This document shows, in pieces, positions 25,743 through 34,142 of a stretch of 64,000 nucleotides of DNA. The notes beneath the pieces are model-generated. The model made no database searches and was not told where the DNA came from. It saw only the letters and a program-made list of their open reading frames with translations. Position numbers and translations under genes: made by a program. Source of the stretch: Oligoflexia bacterium. GTDB lineage: Bacteria; Bdellovibrionota; UBA1018. The stretch spans positions 1 through 64,000 of the forward strand of contig JAMPXJ010000016.1 in the NCBI GenBank assembly GCA_023701205.1, written 5' to 3'. Position 1 is the first letter of the stretch, and every line of letters starts with the position of its first letter.

Positions 25743-25770
25743 TTATCGGAATTTCCGCGAATTTCCTGAA
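25743..25770 (-). promoter_or_regulatory. Sigma-28-like promoter for SpoIIE A
   Basis: The minus strand reads TTCAG, 15 bases, TCCGATAA. The known sigma-28 (FliA) consensus is TAAA, 15 bases, GCCGATAA. The box ends 9 bases before the ATG at 25733, leaving no space for a Shine-Dalgarno sequence. Confidence 0.5.
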
Positions 25771-25797
25771 GAGTTGCCGTTTGGACTTCAAGTCGAC

Positions 25798-25825
25798 TTC
25801 AGTCGATCGGCCCGAATGCCGAAAA
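25798..25825 (+). promoter_or_regulatory. Sigma-28-like promoter for FecR A
   Basis: TTCAG, 15 bases, GCCGAAAA precede the ATG at 25835 by 9 bases. It differs from the FliA -10 consensus at one position. The same GCCGAAAAG box stands at the same distance before FecR B. Confidence 0.45.
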
Positions 25826-25834
25826 GCAGCTGAA

Positions 25835-26689
25835 ATGAAGCGCCTTGTCGGAATATTAACGCTCTGCTTCCTGGTTTTTCTCGGGCTTTTTCTGGCTCAG
25901 CTGGGAGGCGTTTTCAAGGCGGTCAGCGATCCCGTGGCCGTGCTCTCGGATACTCAAGGCACTCTCCGGCGCCTGGCGCGCGAGCACCTGCTCTGGGATC
26001 GGGCCACAGCCGGAATGGTCCTCGGTCGCGGAGATACGATCGCCTCGGGCCCTGATTCGCGCGGGACCCTGCAGCTTCGCAAGGGCGGCACGATCGAGCT
26101 GGAACCCGGCTCCCTGATCACCTTGAAAGAAGAGCCTGAAGCCCTGCGGCTGGACTTCGTCGCCGGCCAGGATCGTCCGCGCCTGCTGAAAGCTCCGCTG
26201 CGCGCTGCTGCTCCCGCCAGGCCCAAGGCGCCGGCGGAATCCGTCCTCGGAAAGGAATTCGTGGCCCGCCCGGAGGACGTCAGAAACTCCGTCAGTCCGC
26301 TCCTCGTGGCCGACGGGCTGGTCACCGTGGCCAACCTGCCTCCGATCCCGCAGATCCCCCAGCCGCTGGACGATACCTGGATCGTGGATTTCGACAAGGT
26401 CCGGGATGCCCAGCTCGAATGGCAGGGAATCCCGAAATTCTCCTACGAGCTCATGCTGAGAGGATCAAGCGAGTCCTCCGCGGTGAAGACAGTCCGCACG
26501 AAGCTGCCTCACGTGTCACTCTCCGGAATCGCCGAAGGGCGCTATCTCTGGACCGTTCGATCGGTCACTCCCAAAGGGGAACGAAGCCCGGCTTCCGTTC
26601 CGCGCTGGATCGAGGTTCGGGCGCGTCGTGAGGTCGGCCGTCCCACGATCCGAAAAATCCTGCTCGAAAAGAAGGAGGGCCAGGAGTGA
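25835..26689 (+). CDS. Membrane-anchored FecR-domain protein (module A)
   Basis: The ATG at 25835 gives 284 residues: one N-terminal transmembrane helix (LVGILTLCFLVFLGLFLAQL), then a periplasmic FecR domain and a fibronectin-like C-terminal domain. The FecR domain reads GTLRRLAREHLLWDR, LGRGDTIASG, GTIELEPGSLITL. Conventional FecR carries a cytoplasmic anti-sigma segment; this one has only about six residues before the helix. It therefore cannot contact a cytoplasmic sigma factor. It is divergent from the SpoIIE gene and overlaps the outer-membrane barrel gene by four bases (GTGA) with a strong AAGGAGGG ahead, so the two are coupled. Confidence 0.88.
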   Translation: MKRLVGILTLCFLVFLGLFLAQLGGVFKAVSDPVAVLSDTQGTLRRLAREHLLWDRATAGMVLGRGDTIASGPDSRGTLQLRKGGTIELEPGSLITLKEEPEALRLDFVAGQDRPRLLKAPLRAAAPARPKAPAESVLGKEFVARPEDVRNSVSPLLVADGLVTVANLPPIPQIPQPLDDTWIVDFDKVRDAQLEWQGIPKFSYELMLRGSSESSAVKTVRTKLPHVSLSGIAEGRYLWTVRSVTPKGERSPASVPRWIEVRARREVGRPTIRKILLEKKEGQE

Positions 26690-27945
26690 AAACGTCCCGC
26701 CAACGCATTCGCCTTGTCTGTCCCGCGTTCGCCCTCGCGTTCGCCCTCGCGCTCGGAGCCTTTTTGCCGGAACCCTCGCACGCCGCCGCCGACTCCGATC
26801 CTCGCACGACGACCCGAGGCATCACCCTCGCCTGGAATCCGGTGCCGCGAGCCGTCGGCTATGAGGTCGAGCTCGGTTCGGATCCCTCGATCCAAAAGGT
26901 CCTCCATCGCCGGCAAACCCAGGAGCTCCAGACCGAGCTCAAGCTCCCCCCAGGCAGCTATTACTTCCGCGTGCGAGGGATACATGCGCTGGGCTCGCCC
27001 GGCCCTTGGAGCGAAATCACCCGGGTGATCGCCAACCGCTCACCGCCGCGCGCGCTCCTGCCGCTCAAGGATGAGGTCCTCGAACAGGAAAGCCTGCCTC
27101 CCGAGGGCCTGAGCTTGCGCTGGGAGGCGGGGATCAGCGGGAGCGTCTATCTCCTGGAGATCGAGACCGAGGACGGTACCGTGACCCGGCTCCGTCCCGC
27201 CCAGGCGGAGCTGCGCTGGCCTCCTCCACGAAGCGGCAAGTACCGCTGGCGCGCCGGCTTCGAAATCCCGACGGGTGAGGATTGGGGAGCGTGGAGCGCG
27301 TTCGTCATCGAAGGCCCCGAGCCACCGCTGCCCGGCTTCTGGGAACGACTCGCCATGAGCGCGGGCCTCCAGCTGACGAGCAATACCTATTCCGAGAGCC
27401 CCTCACCAGGCCACCAGCAGCTGGCGTGGACCGGCAAATTCGCGGTCACCGCTCCGCTGACCGCCGATGGGCGCTGGGAGGCGCAGACCAGCGCCTATGC
27501 GACGCTTTTCGCTCTGACCCAGAACCGCGACCTCTCCGTGCGCTATGTGGGATGGAATGCCCGGCTCGGATATACGCTCCCCTGGCCACCCTCCCCTTGG
27601 AAGTTAAGCCTCGTCAGCGGCTACTATTACACGACGATGCTCGTGCCGAGCCGGGAGCTGGGATTCGAGAACCTGCATGGCCCGCAGCTCTACCCCGCGG
27701 TCCGAAGGCAATTCGCCAGCGGAGACCAACTGGCATTCTATATGAAATACGCTCCGATCAGCCCGAACTTCGAATCCTTCTCGCTTTCCAACCGGGAGCT
27801 CGCGCTCGGGGGCGGCTACTCTTTCGCACTCCCGGGCGGAAAAACCATCGGCATGACCCTCGATATCGCCAGCCTCGAGCTCGACTACCACGGAACCGCC
27901 GTCCGTTCGCGCTCGATCTCAATCGGCGCGAGTTATGGCTTTTGA
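26686..27945 (+). CDS. Fibronectin-III-like domains plus outer-membrane beta-barrel (module A)
   Basis: This 419-residue exported protein has a signal peptide (LAFALALGAFLPEPSHA) and two fibronectin-III-like domains (about 45-120 with GSYYFRVRGIHALGSPGPWS, and about 130-205). The 200-residue C-terminus is predicted to be a barrel of amphipathic strands. Barrel landmarks shared with the paralogues are RYVGWNARLGY, SGYYYTTMLV, GFENLHGPQLYP and YMKYAPISP. It ends with a SIGASYGF strand, a plausible barrel terminus. It is coupled to FecR, so an outer-membrane partner contacting the periplasmic FecR domain is a reasonable inference. Paralogues are at 34139, 41180 and 59841. Confidence 0.8.
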   Translation: MKTSRQRIRLVCPAFALAFALALGAFLPEPSHAAADSDPRTTTRGITLAWNPVPRAVGYEVELGSDPSIQKVLHRRQTQELQTELKLPPGSYYFRVRGIHALGSPGPWSEITRVIANRSPPRALLPLKDEVLEQESLPPEGLSLRWEAGISGSVYLLEIETEDGTVTRLRPAQAELRWPPPRSGKYRWRAGFEIPTGEDWGAWSAFVIEGPEPPLPGFWERLAMSAGLQLTSNTYSESPSPGHQQLAWTGKFAVTAPLTADGRWEAQTSAYATLFALTQNRDLSVRYVGWNARLGYTLPWPPSPWKLSLVSGYYYTTMLVPSRELGFENLHGPQLYPAVRRQFASGDQLAFYMKYAPISPNFESFSLSNRELALGGGYSFALPGGKTIGMTLDIASLELDYHGTAVRSRSISIGASYGF

Positions 27946-27952
27946 ACGAGCG

Positions 27953-29701
27953 ATGAAGGCGCAGCGGGATTCACGGCTTTTCACCTGCGGCCTGCTGCTC
28001 GCTCTGGGCACGGGCGGGTGCGTCGCCTTCAACAACTCCTCGCCGATCCGCGGCCTGACCGCCTCCGGCTTCTCCGTCCAGCCGGCCTATACCGCCGCGC
28101 CGGCATGGAATGACTACGTCAAGGCCTCGGACACGACCCTGCCGTGCGACGGGACCGAAACCGGGGTTTACGCGTGCCTGCACGGAGGAGAGAGAAGACA
28201 GGCCTTTTACCCGGGGCCCGCGAGCTGCGAAGGCTACAGCGCGACCGATCTGCTCGGGGCCTTCGACTGGGATTGCCAGACTGCCGCCGGAGGGTTGTTT
28301 TTCCGTTCGCGTGGCCTGAAGGACAGCCAGGGACTCGGACAGCTCGTCACCGAGACCGGCTGGAAGCAAAACCAGCTTCTCATTGCGCGCGACGGCGCAC
28401 CCGTGGCCGAGACACCGCTCGAGGTCTGGTGGAGCAATCCGGTTCAGGTGCTCCCGGACAACTCCACGACGACCACGGCCAGTCTCAACGTCGCGGGCGC
28501 CGTTTACGTCCTCGGCTCCTCGCGCGCCTCCGCCGGCTACTCCGTCGAGGCCGACCGGATCGCCGTGGTCATTCTCCCGGGCGCGAGGCTTTCGCAATTC
28601 AGCGCCGGGACCAACTGCACCGCCGAAGGCGGCCCGTCCGAATGCCTGCTTTCCACCGGGAATCTCCGCTCCTTTCTCTGGATCGAGGGAGAGTTCGAAA
28701 CCTCAGCCTACGGCGTGAGCCTGGGGACGCTGCGCCACGGGCGCCTCCGGCGAATTTCCGTCTCCGGAGGCGGCACGGCACTGAACGTGGACGGCACTCT
28801 GCAAAGCTCCCTCATCGATCAGGCGCGTCTCCAGAACAGCGGAAAAGGCCTGCGGATCGACGGCTCATCCCACTCGGAGCTCTCCCGCATCGAGCTGACC
28901 GGGAATTCCGGTTACGCCCTGAGACTGGAGGACAACAACAACAACCTCCTGCTCCGCGATTCGGTGATCGCCGGCGACAGCGCCAGCGCCGCGTTGCTCT
29001 ACGGTTCAAATGACGTCACTCTCGCCGGGGTCACCTTTGCGAACACGGTCGGAGCCTTCACGCTCATCTCCAATCAGCGCCTGACCGCGACCCATCTCCT
29101 GATCGCGAACACCGGGATGATCCTTCAAGCGATGACTGGCACCACCTTGGCCCAGATCGTCTCAAGCGGTTTCAGCCTGCAATCGAACACCGATGGCAAG
29201 TTCACGGGCAACCTGCTCCTGACCGGGAGCGGAAGCTGCTTGGTCACAGGCGGCACCAATCCAGGACTCAACGCGGATTGCACGCTGGCGGGGATGTCGG
29301 ACGCAAATCGTGTCACAGGGATTTCGCTCGCCGCCGCATTCGCGGGGCCAGCGGACTGGCGCCTTGCCGCCGCGGACTCGGTGGTCCGCAACCGAACGGG
29401 CGATGGCCTGGTCGATAATGAACCCTTCGTGCCCGGGGCACCCTGCCCCACGGAGGCTGGCGGCGACGTGGTGACCGTGGATCAACGGGCCCGGACCTTC
29501 CTTCGCAACGCGTTTGAGCTGCAGGGAGATGGCGAAGGCAACGACAACGGCCTATGCGAGAGCGCCGAAGCCTGCCTGTACGCGCCCAACTTCGGCGCCT
29601 ATCAGGGCGAGGGCGACTACCGAGCTCGCGGGACGTGCCTGTTCCAGAACGGCACCATCTCGGACGTGAGGCTCTTCGCCTATCCGACGAATGGAGTTTG
29701 A
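27953..29701 (+). CDS. Surface lipoprotein, right-handed beta-helix type (module A, second)
   Basis: From the ATG at 27953 the product has 582 residues with a lipobox (LGTGGC) near residue 22. It is homologous along its whole length to residues 155-688 of the 21122 protein, but lacks that protein's fibronectin domain. Shared marks are APAWNDYVKASDT, FYPGPASCEGYSATDLLG, FDWDC, WWSNPV, the long Asn/Ser/Leu repeat run, and an end with GDGEGNDNGLCESAEACLY. The start lies 8 bases after the barrel gene's stop, so the FecR-barrel-lipoprotein genes form one operon. A frame-extended start at 27935 would overlap that stop and is less likely. Confidence 0.82.
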   Translation: MKAQRDSRLFTCGLLLALGTGGCVAFNNSSPIRGLTASGFSVQPAYTAAPAWNDYVKASDTTLPCDGTETGVYACLHGGERRQAFYPGPASCEGYSATDLLGAFDWDCQTAAGGLFFRSRGLKDSQGLGQLVTETGWKQNQLLIARDGAPVAETPLEVWWSNPVQVLPDNSTTTTASLNVAGAVYVLGSSRASAGYSVEADRIAVVILPGARLSQFSAGTNCTAEGGPSECLLSTGNLRSFLWIEGEFETSAYGVSLGTLRHGRLRRISVSGGGTALNVDGTLQSSLIDQARLQNSGKGLRIDGSSHSELSRIELTGNSGYALRLEDNNNNLLLRDSVIAGDSASAALLYGSNDVTLAGVTFANTVGAFTLISNQRLTATHLLIANTGMILQAMTGTTLAQIVSSGFSLQSNTDGKFTGNLLLTGSGSCLVTGGTNPGLNADCTLAGMSDANRVTGISLAAAFAGPADWRLAAADSVVRNRTGDGLVDNEPFVPGAPCPTEAGGDVVTVDQRARTFLRNAFELQGDGEGNDNGLCESAEACLYAPNFGAYQGEGDYRARGTCLFQNGTISDVRLFAYPTNGV

Positions 29702-29727
29702 TCACCGGGCGCGGACGCTGCTAGACT
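29698..29727 (+). promoter_or_regulatory. Sigma-70-type promoter for the second STAS gene
   Basis: TTGATC and TAGACT are separated by 18 bases. The -10 ends 7 bases before the ATG at 29735, again leaving no leader. Confidence 0.4.
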
Positions 29728-29734
29728 TCATTCG

Positions 29735-30283
29735 ATGAGCATCGACGTCCCGATCCTGAAAGCGCCGCCTCTTTCCGTTGAAGCGAACGTGAGCCTGACG
29801 ACCCGGACGCTCCAGCTGCGCCTGGCCGGGGTGATCAACGAGCAGGCTCACTTCCGCGCGCTCTTTGACTACGTCTTCGGGCTCGCGAGCGAGGTGCGCC
29901 TGCTGGTCCTGGACGTCCAGGGAGTCCAGGACATCAACTCCTCGGGCCTTCGCTCCTGGCTGCTCTTCCTGAAAAAAGTCCAGGAAACCCCGCTTCGGCT
30001 CAAATTCGCCCGGGTCAGCGAACCGTTCCTGGAGCGGGCCAATATCTATCCGGACATGCTCGGGCCGGCGGGAACACCCGTTGAAAAATTTGAAGCCCCC
30101 TATTGCTGCCCCAAGTGCGACAACCGGAGCCTTCACCTGCTCGATACCCAAGCTTTCGAAGGGGGCAAGAGTGCGGTTCCCCCTTCTTTCCGGTGCGAGT
30201 CCTGCCAGACCGACCTTCTCTTCGATGAGCTGGAAGGCCAGTACTTCCGCTTTCTCCAACGGCTCCCAAAAGAGAACTCATGA
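29735..30283 (+). CDS. STAS anti-anti-sigma-like protein with C-terminal zinc ribbon (second)
   Basis: This 182-residue paralogue of the 23247 protein has a STAS domain with the phospho-acceptor loop VQDINSSGLRSW. Ser69 and Ser70 are both present, so unlike its paralogues it keeps Ser at the position of the SpoIIAA phosphoserine. A zinc ribbon with CPKC and CESC pairs follows, ending in the shared FDELEGQYFRFL. It lies 33 bases after the second beta-helix lipoprotein and starts behind its own promoter. The natural phosphatases are the SpoIIE proteins of the adjoining modules; I see no kinase nearby. Confidence 0.82.
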   Translation: MSIDVPILKAPPLSVEANVSLTTRTLQLRLAGVINEQAHFRALFDYVFGLASEVRLLVLDVQGVQDINSSGLRSWLLFLKKVQETPLRLKFARVSEPFLERANIYPDMLGPAGTPVEKFEAPYCCPKCDNRSLHLLDTQAFEGGKSAVPPSFRCESCQTDLLFDELEGQYFRFLQRLPKENS

Positions 30284-30317
30284 CTCATACTTAATAAAAT
30301 CAAGACCATGGGTCAAC

Positions 30318-30346
30318 TTGACGCGCCGCATAATCCCTGCTAGCAT
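30318..30346 (+). promoter_or_regulatory. Promoter of leader B (TTGACG-N17-TAGCAT)
   Basis: TTGACG and TAGCAT are separated by 17 bases. It begins a leader of about 135 bases that contains the paired-hairpin element at 30366-30436. The same TTGACKCGCCGCR spelling occurs in the promoter of leader C at 35418. Confidence 0.65.
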
Positions 30347-30365
30347 TTAATGAGCTTCTCCTTCA

Positions 30366-30436
30366 GATCAAGAAGATGTTGATCCTTCCTTGATCGACCA
30401 AGCCTGGCGGGTGGGTTCCCACCTCTTCCAGCCGGG
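30366..30436 (+). promoter_or_regulatory. Paired-hairpin leader element, copy B
   Basis: Hairpin 1 pairs GATCAAG (30366-30372) with CTTGATC (30389-30395). Hairpin 2 pairs CCTGGC (30403-30408) with GCCGGG (30431-30436), with an inner 6-bp stem 30409-30414 / 30419-30424, a 4-base loop, and a 3' bulge CTTCCA. Bases 30433-30440 (CGGGACAA) can instead pair with TTGTCCCG at 30466-30473, six bases before the ribosome site GGAGGGG. This gives mutually exclusive folds, as in a switch. The other copies are at 35466, 40702 (minus) and 57065. Confidence 0.55.
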
Positions 30437-30488
30437 ACAAATCACCACAAAACTCAAACCGTGCCTTGTCCCGCATTTGGAGGGGTCT

Positions 30489-31232
30489 ATGCGTAAGCTT
30501 CATCCGCTTTCCATCGCGATCGCGCTGGTTCTGATTTGTCTGGGAGCCTTGAGCGGCATCCTGCTCATCGCCTGGGCTGCGGCCCCCTGGCTGCCGTCAT
30601 CGGACTTCCGCGGGCTCATCCTGACCGCGCTGGCCGGGGTGACGGCGCTTGCGGGGGTTCTCGCCGTGTATCGCCTGTTTCTGGCCATCTTCCCGCTTGA
30701 AGCCGGTGAGGTCGGCGATAACCTCAGCGCGTCATTCCGCTATGAGGTCCATCAGATGTTCTACCTGATGCTCTTCACGCAGCTGGTCCGGAGCAACCTG
30801 CTGCCGGTGCCCCTGCTCCGCGTTCTGCAGGTCGCGCTCGGGGCCAGGATGGGAGAAAACAGCTACTTCGGCGGAGTGGTCTACGACCCGAGCTTCGTCG
30901 AAGTAGGCAGCGACACGCTCACCGGTGACGGGTCGTTGCTCACTCCGCATATGATCGAGGGAAAGCGCCTCGCCTACTACCCCATCAAAATCGGCAGCAA
31001 CGTTACTATCGGAGCCCGCGCGATCATCCTGGCAGGCGTGACCATCGGCAATAACTCCATCGTCGGCACCGGCTCCGTCGTCACCAAAGGGACCGTCATT
31101 GGCGACAACGAGATCTGGGCGGGCACTCCGGCGAAGTTCATCAAAAAGAACCTCGCCGCAGCCGCGGCCGCCAAAACCGGGCCCGAAAGACCCAAATCGC
31201 CCCGTCGAAATCAGGAAGTCGAGATGCTCTGA
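30489..31232 (+). CDS. Membrane-anchored hexapeptide acyltransferase, paralogue 2
   Basis: The ATG at 30489 follows GGAGGGG and gives 247 residues; an in-frame extension to 30390 would run into the RNA leader. Two N-terminal helices (LSIAIALVLICLGALSGILL and a second near 45-65) and a third hydrophobic stretch (FYLMLFTQLVRSNLLP) precede the hexapeptide domain. Its marks are GARMGENSYFGGVVYDPSF, VTIGARAIILAGVTIGNNSI and EIWAGTPAKFIKK. It matches the proteins at 20223 and 37240 over its whole length. It probably transfers an acyl group to a glycan or lipid at the inner membrane. Confidence 0.87.
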   Translation: MRKLHPLSIAIALVLICLGALSGILLIAWAAAPWLPSSDFRGLILTALAGVTALAGVLAVYRLFLAIFPLEAGEVGDNLSASFRYEVHQMFYLMLFTQLVRSNLLPVPLLRVLQVALGARMGENSYFGGVVYDPSFVEVGSDTLTGDGSLLTPHMIEGKRLAYYPIKIGSNVTIGARAIILAGVTIGNNSIVGTGSVVTKGTVIGDNEIWAGTPAKFIKKNLAAAAAAKTGPERPKSPRRNQEVEML

Positions 31233-33169
31233 GAATCGGTCCGAGCCATGAGACCCACCACCACCGTGACGTCATCCGGCAAGCCCTGGGACCCCGTCTG
31301 GGAGAGCCGTCCCAGGAACTCCAGAAGTCCGCTGGTGATCGCTTCGGGACAGGCCTGATAACTGGCTTGCAGCGACTCCAGCGCCGTCATCAGCTTCACC
31401 TTGCTCACGGTGTGACCTGATTGATTCTTGAGCTCGACCAGCCCATCGGTATACCAGAGAATCGCATCTCCCGGCCGGAGCTCGAATGTCTCGGCAGGCA
31501 GGCGAAGTTCAGGACCCTCTCCCAATGGGCTGCCCGTGCTTTGCACGAGGGTTTCCACAGGTCTCCTCGAGCTCCCCTCAGCGGCGGCGCCTCCCCGCAA
31601 GACATAGGGCCATCGATGCGAGGCATTCATGGAAACGATCCGGCCGCTCGCCGGATCGATCACCGAAGCGATGAGCGTCATGGAGCAGGTTCCGTTCGCG
31701 GCCGCCAGGACGGCGTGATTCATACCCGCGAGCAGCGTTTCGAGCCACTGCTCCGAGGCAACATCGGGAGCCCCTTCCTGAATCCTCCTGATCCCAAGCG
31801 AAAAGGCGGCATGCGCGGCGGCGGTCACCAGGGCTGCTGAAACGCCGTGACCCGTCACATCCCCCATGGCCATGATGATCCGGCCATGAACGAGAGCGTG
31901 CTGCCACCAGTCTCCCCCGCACTCGAAGGCCGACAGGCACTTCCCCGCGAGCGCCAAGCGGCCGACGCGCAGCTCTCGGGTGGGGAAGAAATGCGATTGC
32001 ACCGCCTCGGCGGTCTCCAGCTCCTTTTCCATCCGGGCCTTCTCGGCGGTCTCGACCAGGAGCTCCCCGATCCGTCCCGCCATCTGGTTGAAGACACTCG
32101 AAAGAACTGTGACCTCGTCGCCCCGACCCGGCGCCACGCTCCGCTGGGGGACTCGCGCGCTCAGATCCCCGGTCGAAACCCGGGCTGCCGCCGCCGATAG
32201 CTCCTGGATGGGACGCGTGATCGTTCCGGCCAGCCTCAGCGACAGCAGCAGCGCGGAGGAGAGCGCGATGAGCCCGAGCAGTCCGGCCCTGAGGTACAAC
32301 GCGCGCCGGGCGCGCTCGATCGCTCCGAAAGGCGCCTGAGTCAGCACCGCAAGCCCGGCAAAGCCGATCGGGTGCAGCGCTCCCAGCTGTCGGCTCCCGT
32401 CGAGCGCGATGAAGTCCGACTGCAACGGCAGACCAGAGGACCGCTCGGGTCGCGAAAGAATCGGAAGCGCCGCGAGACTTCGTCCGATCTCGCAGACTCG
32501 CGGATCGCTAGACGCCAGCACCAGTCCCGCGCGCGTGACCAGGCACCCGGCGAATTCAGTCGTTTCCTCAAAGAGCGAGTTGAGCTTGCGAGGAAGGAAC
32601 TCCAGCACTAGGAGCTCGCTGAAAGCGCCTCCGGTCCTTTGGATGAACGGCACTCCCATCCGAAGCGCCGGCGCGCCGTCACGAAGCGACGCCACGGCGA
32701 ACCGGACCTCTCCGCGCGATACCGCCTGAAGATCGAGCGGAAATTCGCGCTGCAGCCGCTCAAGCTCGGTTTGATCCAGGCCAGGGCTACCGCGAGCCTT
32801 CTCTTTCGCCGCAGTCCTCGCCACCCGCCAGTCCGCGACAGGAGAAGCGTCCACCATGCGAAACAGAGTCACGGCCAGCAGATCGGGGTCCCGGGCGAGG
32901 AGCCTCTCGAGCAACGCCAGGCGATCTTCGGGATGGCGGAAATCCTCGAGCGAGACCATTCCCAGAGTACCGGCGCGCTCAGCCAGATTCCCCAGCTCCG
33001 CCCGAACGCGTCCCGACAGCAGCATGGCGGTATCCAGCGCGCCCTTGCGGAGAAGCCGTCCGAGATCGCTCGTAAAAACGTCCGTCGCGGTCCAGACCAC
33101 TCCCAACACGCTAACCAGCAGCGTCAATGCGATCAGGCTATTGAGCTTGCGGCCGATGGTCAGCCTCAT
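31211..33169 (-). CDS. HAMP-SpoIIE serine phosphatase with periplasmic sensor (module B)
   Basis: This 652-residue paralogue of the 23808 protein has the same plan: helix near 10-30, periplasmic sensor, second helix, HAMP (TRPIQELSAAAARVSTGDLS), coiled coil with EKARMEKELETAEAVQ, and the PP2C/SpoIIE domain. The metal motifs are FECGGDWWQH, GDVTGHGVSAALV, LWYTDGLVE and DDVTVVVGL. The periplasmic part differs more than the cytoplasmic part, as expected if each copy reads a different signal. Its 3' end overlaps the convergent acyltransferase gene by 22 bases. FecR B is divergent, 73 bases away. Confidence 0.93.
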   Translation of the reverse strand: MRLTIGRKLNSLIALTLLVSVLGVVWTATDVFTSDLGRLLRKGALDTAMLLSGRVRAELGNLAERAGTLGMVSLEDFRHPEDRLALLERLLARDPDLLAVTLFRMVDASPVADWRVARTAAKEKARGSPGLDQTELERLQREFPLDLQAVSRGEVRFAVASLRDGAPALRMGVPFIQRTGGAFSELLVLEFLPRKLNSLFEETTEFAGCLVTRAGLVLASSDPRVCEIGRSLAALPILSRPERSSGLPLQSDFIALDGSRQLGALHPIGFAGLAVLTQAPFGAIERARRALYLRAGLLGLIALSSALLLSLRLAGTITRPIQELSAAAARVSTGDLSARVPQRSVAPGRGDEVTVLSSVFNQMAGRIGELLVETAEKARMEKELETAEAVQSHFFPTRELRVGRLALAGKCLSAFECGGDWWQHALVHGRIIMAMGDVTGHGVSAALVTAAAHAAFSLGIRRIQEGAPDVASEQWLETLLAGMNHAVLAAANGTCSMTLIASVIDPASGRIVSMNASHRWPYVLRGGAAAEGSSRRPVETLVQSTGSPLGEGPELRLPAETFELRPGDAILWYTDGLVELKNQSGHTVSKVKLMTALESLQASYQACPEAITSGLLEFLGRLSQTGSQGLPDDVTVVVGLMARTDSQSISTS

Positions 33170-33176
33170 AGGGGGC

Positions 33177-33184
33177 TTATCGGG
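33177..33184 (-). promoter_or_regulatory. Sigma-28-like -10 box for SpoIIE B
   Basis: The minus strand reads CCCGATAA, one mismatch from GCCGATAA, ending 7 bases before the ATG at 33169. I see no good -35 at the usual distance. Confidence 0.4.
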
Positions 33185-33206
33185 AATGCCGAAGAAGAAC
33201 GTAAGC

Positions 33207-33234
33207 TAAGAATTCGGTCGTCGACTGCCGAAAA
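33207..33234 (+). promoter_or_regulatory. Sigma-28-like promoter for FecR B
   Basis: TAAG, 16 bases, GCCGAAAA stand before the ATG at 33243. The following GGAAG could also serve as a very close ribosome site. Confidence 0.4.
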
Positions 33235-33242
33235 GGAAGCGA

Positions 33243-34142
33243 ATGCCTCTGCACACCTGGCTTCTGATCGTGCTCCTAGGCTCGGCCGGCCTGCTGACCG
33301 CCGAGCTGGGAGGCTGGCTCCATGCCGAGGGTCCCGCGCTCGCCCACCTGGTGCGCTCCGAAGGTCACGTGCGGCGCCTGCCTCACTCGCGTTTTGCCTG
33401 GGATTGGATCGCTTCGGGAGCGCCGCTCCGCCGCGGCGACGCGATTGCGACGTCCGCAAACAGCAATGCCCTGATTCACTTCGGGGAAGGCAGCGAGCTG
33501 GCCCTGGGTGAAAGCTCGCTGATCATCCTGCGCGAAAAGCGTGACGAGGTCGAGCTGAGCTTCTTGCGGGGAGAAGGGCGGCTTCGCTTGGCCAAGTCCG
33601 ACCTCCCCGGGGGCCGCGAGCGCCGCATCGCCGTCCAGCAGAGCCCTTCGGCGAAGGTCGTGCAGAGCGAGGAGCCGCCCGAACTCGACCCGAGCGCCCC
33701 CTCGCCGCTCGGCGTGCGTCTCGAGGAGCGGGAGTTACCGACGAATGCCACCCCGCTTCGCGGTAGCGGAATGATCGTGGCGACCTCCGGGCTGCCTCCC
33801 CCGCCCGAACCTCGCTCACCGGCAGATGGCGCGGTGGCGGACCTCAATCGGCTCAGGAATATCACCTTCGCTTGGAGAGGCCCCGAGTCTCCCGGCTCTT
33901 CCTATGAGTTGGTCCTGCGCCCTGTTGGCAAAACGGACGGACAGCGGTATGAATTCCGCTCCTCCAAACCCAGGATAACGGTACGAGCGATTCCCGCAGG
34001 AGAATACCTCTGGAGCATCCGAACCCTCTCTTCCCAGGGGCGGCGGAGCCCGGGCTCCATTCCCCGGCTGATTTCCGTGCGAGCCCGTGACACGCTGGAG
34101 CGCCCGCTTCTCAAGCGCGCCATCCTGGAGGAGCAGCGATGA
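33243..34142 (+). CDS. Membrane-anchored FecR-domain protein (module B)
   Basis: This 299-residue paralogue of the 25835 protein has one N-terminal helix (LLIVLLGSAGLLTAELGGWL) and a FecR domain (GHVRRLPHSRFAWDW, LRRGDAIATS, GSELALGESSLIIL). A Pro-rich linker and a fibronectin-like C-terminal domain (EYLWSIRTLSSQGRRSPGS) follow. It has no cytoplasmic anti-sigma segment. It is coupled to the barrel gene by an ATGA overlap at 34139 and is divergent from SpoIIE B. Confidence 0.88.
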   Translation: MPLHTWLLIVLLGSAGLLTAELGGWLHAEGPALAHLVRSEGHVRRLPHSRFAWDWIASGAPLRRGDAIATSANSNALIHFGEGSELALGESSLIILREKRDEVELSFLRGEGRLRLAKSDLPGGRERRIAVQQSPSAKVVQSEEPPELDPSAPSPLGVRLEERELPTNATPLRGSGMIVATSGLPPPPEPRSPADGAVADLNRLRNITFAWRGPESPGSSYELVLRPVGKTDGQRYEFRSSKPRITVRAIPAGEYLWSIRTLSSQGRRSPGSIPRLISVRARDTLERPLLKRAILEEQR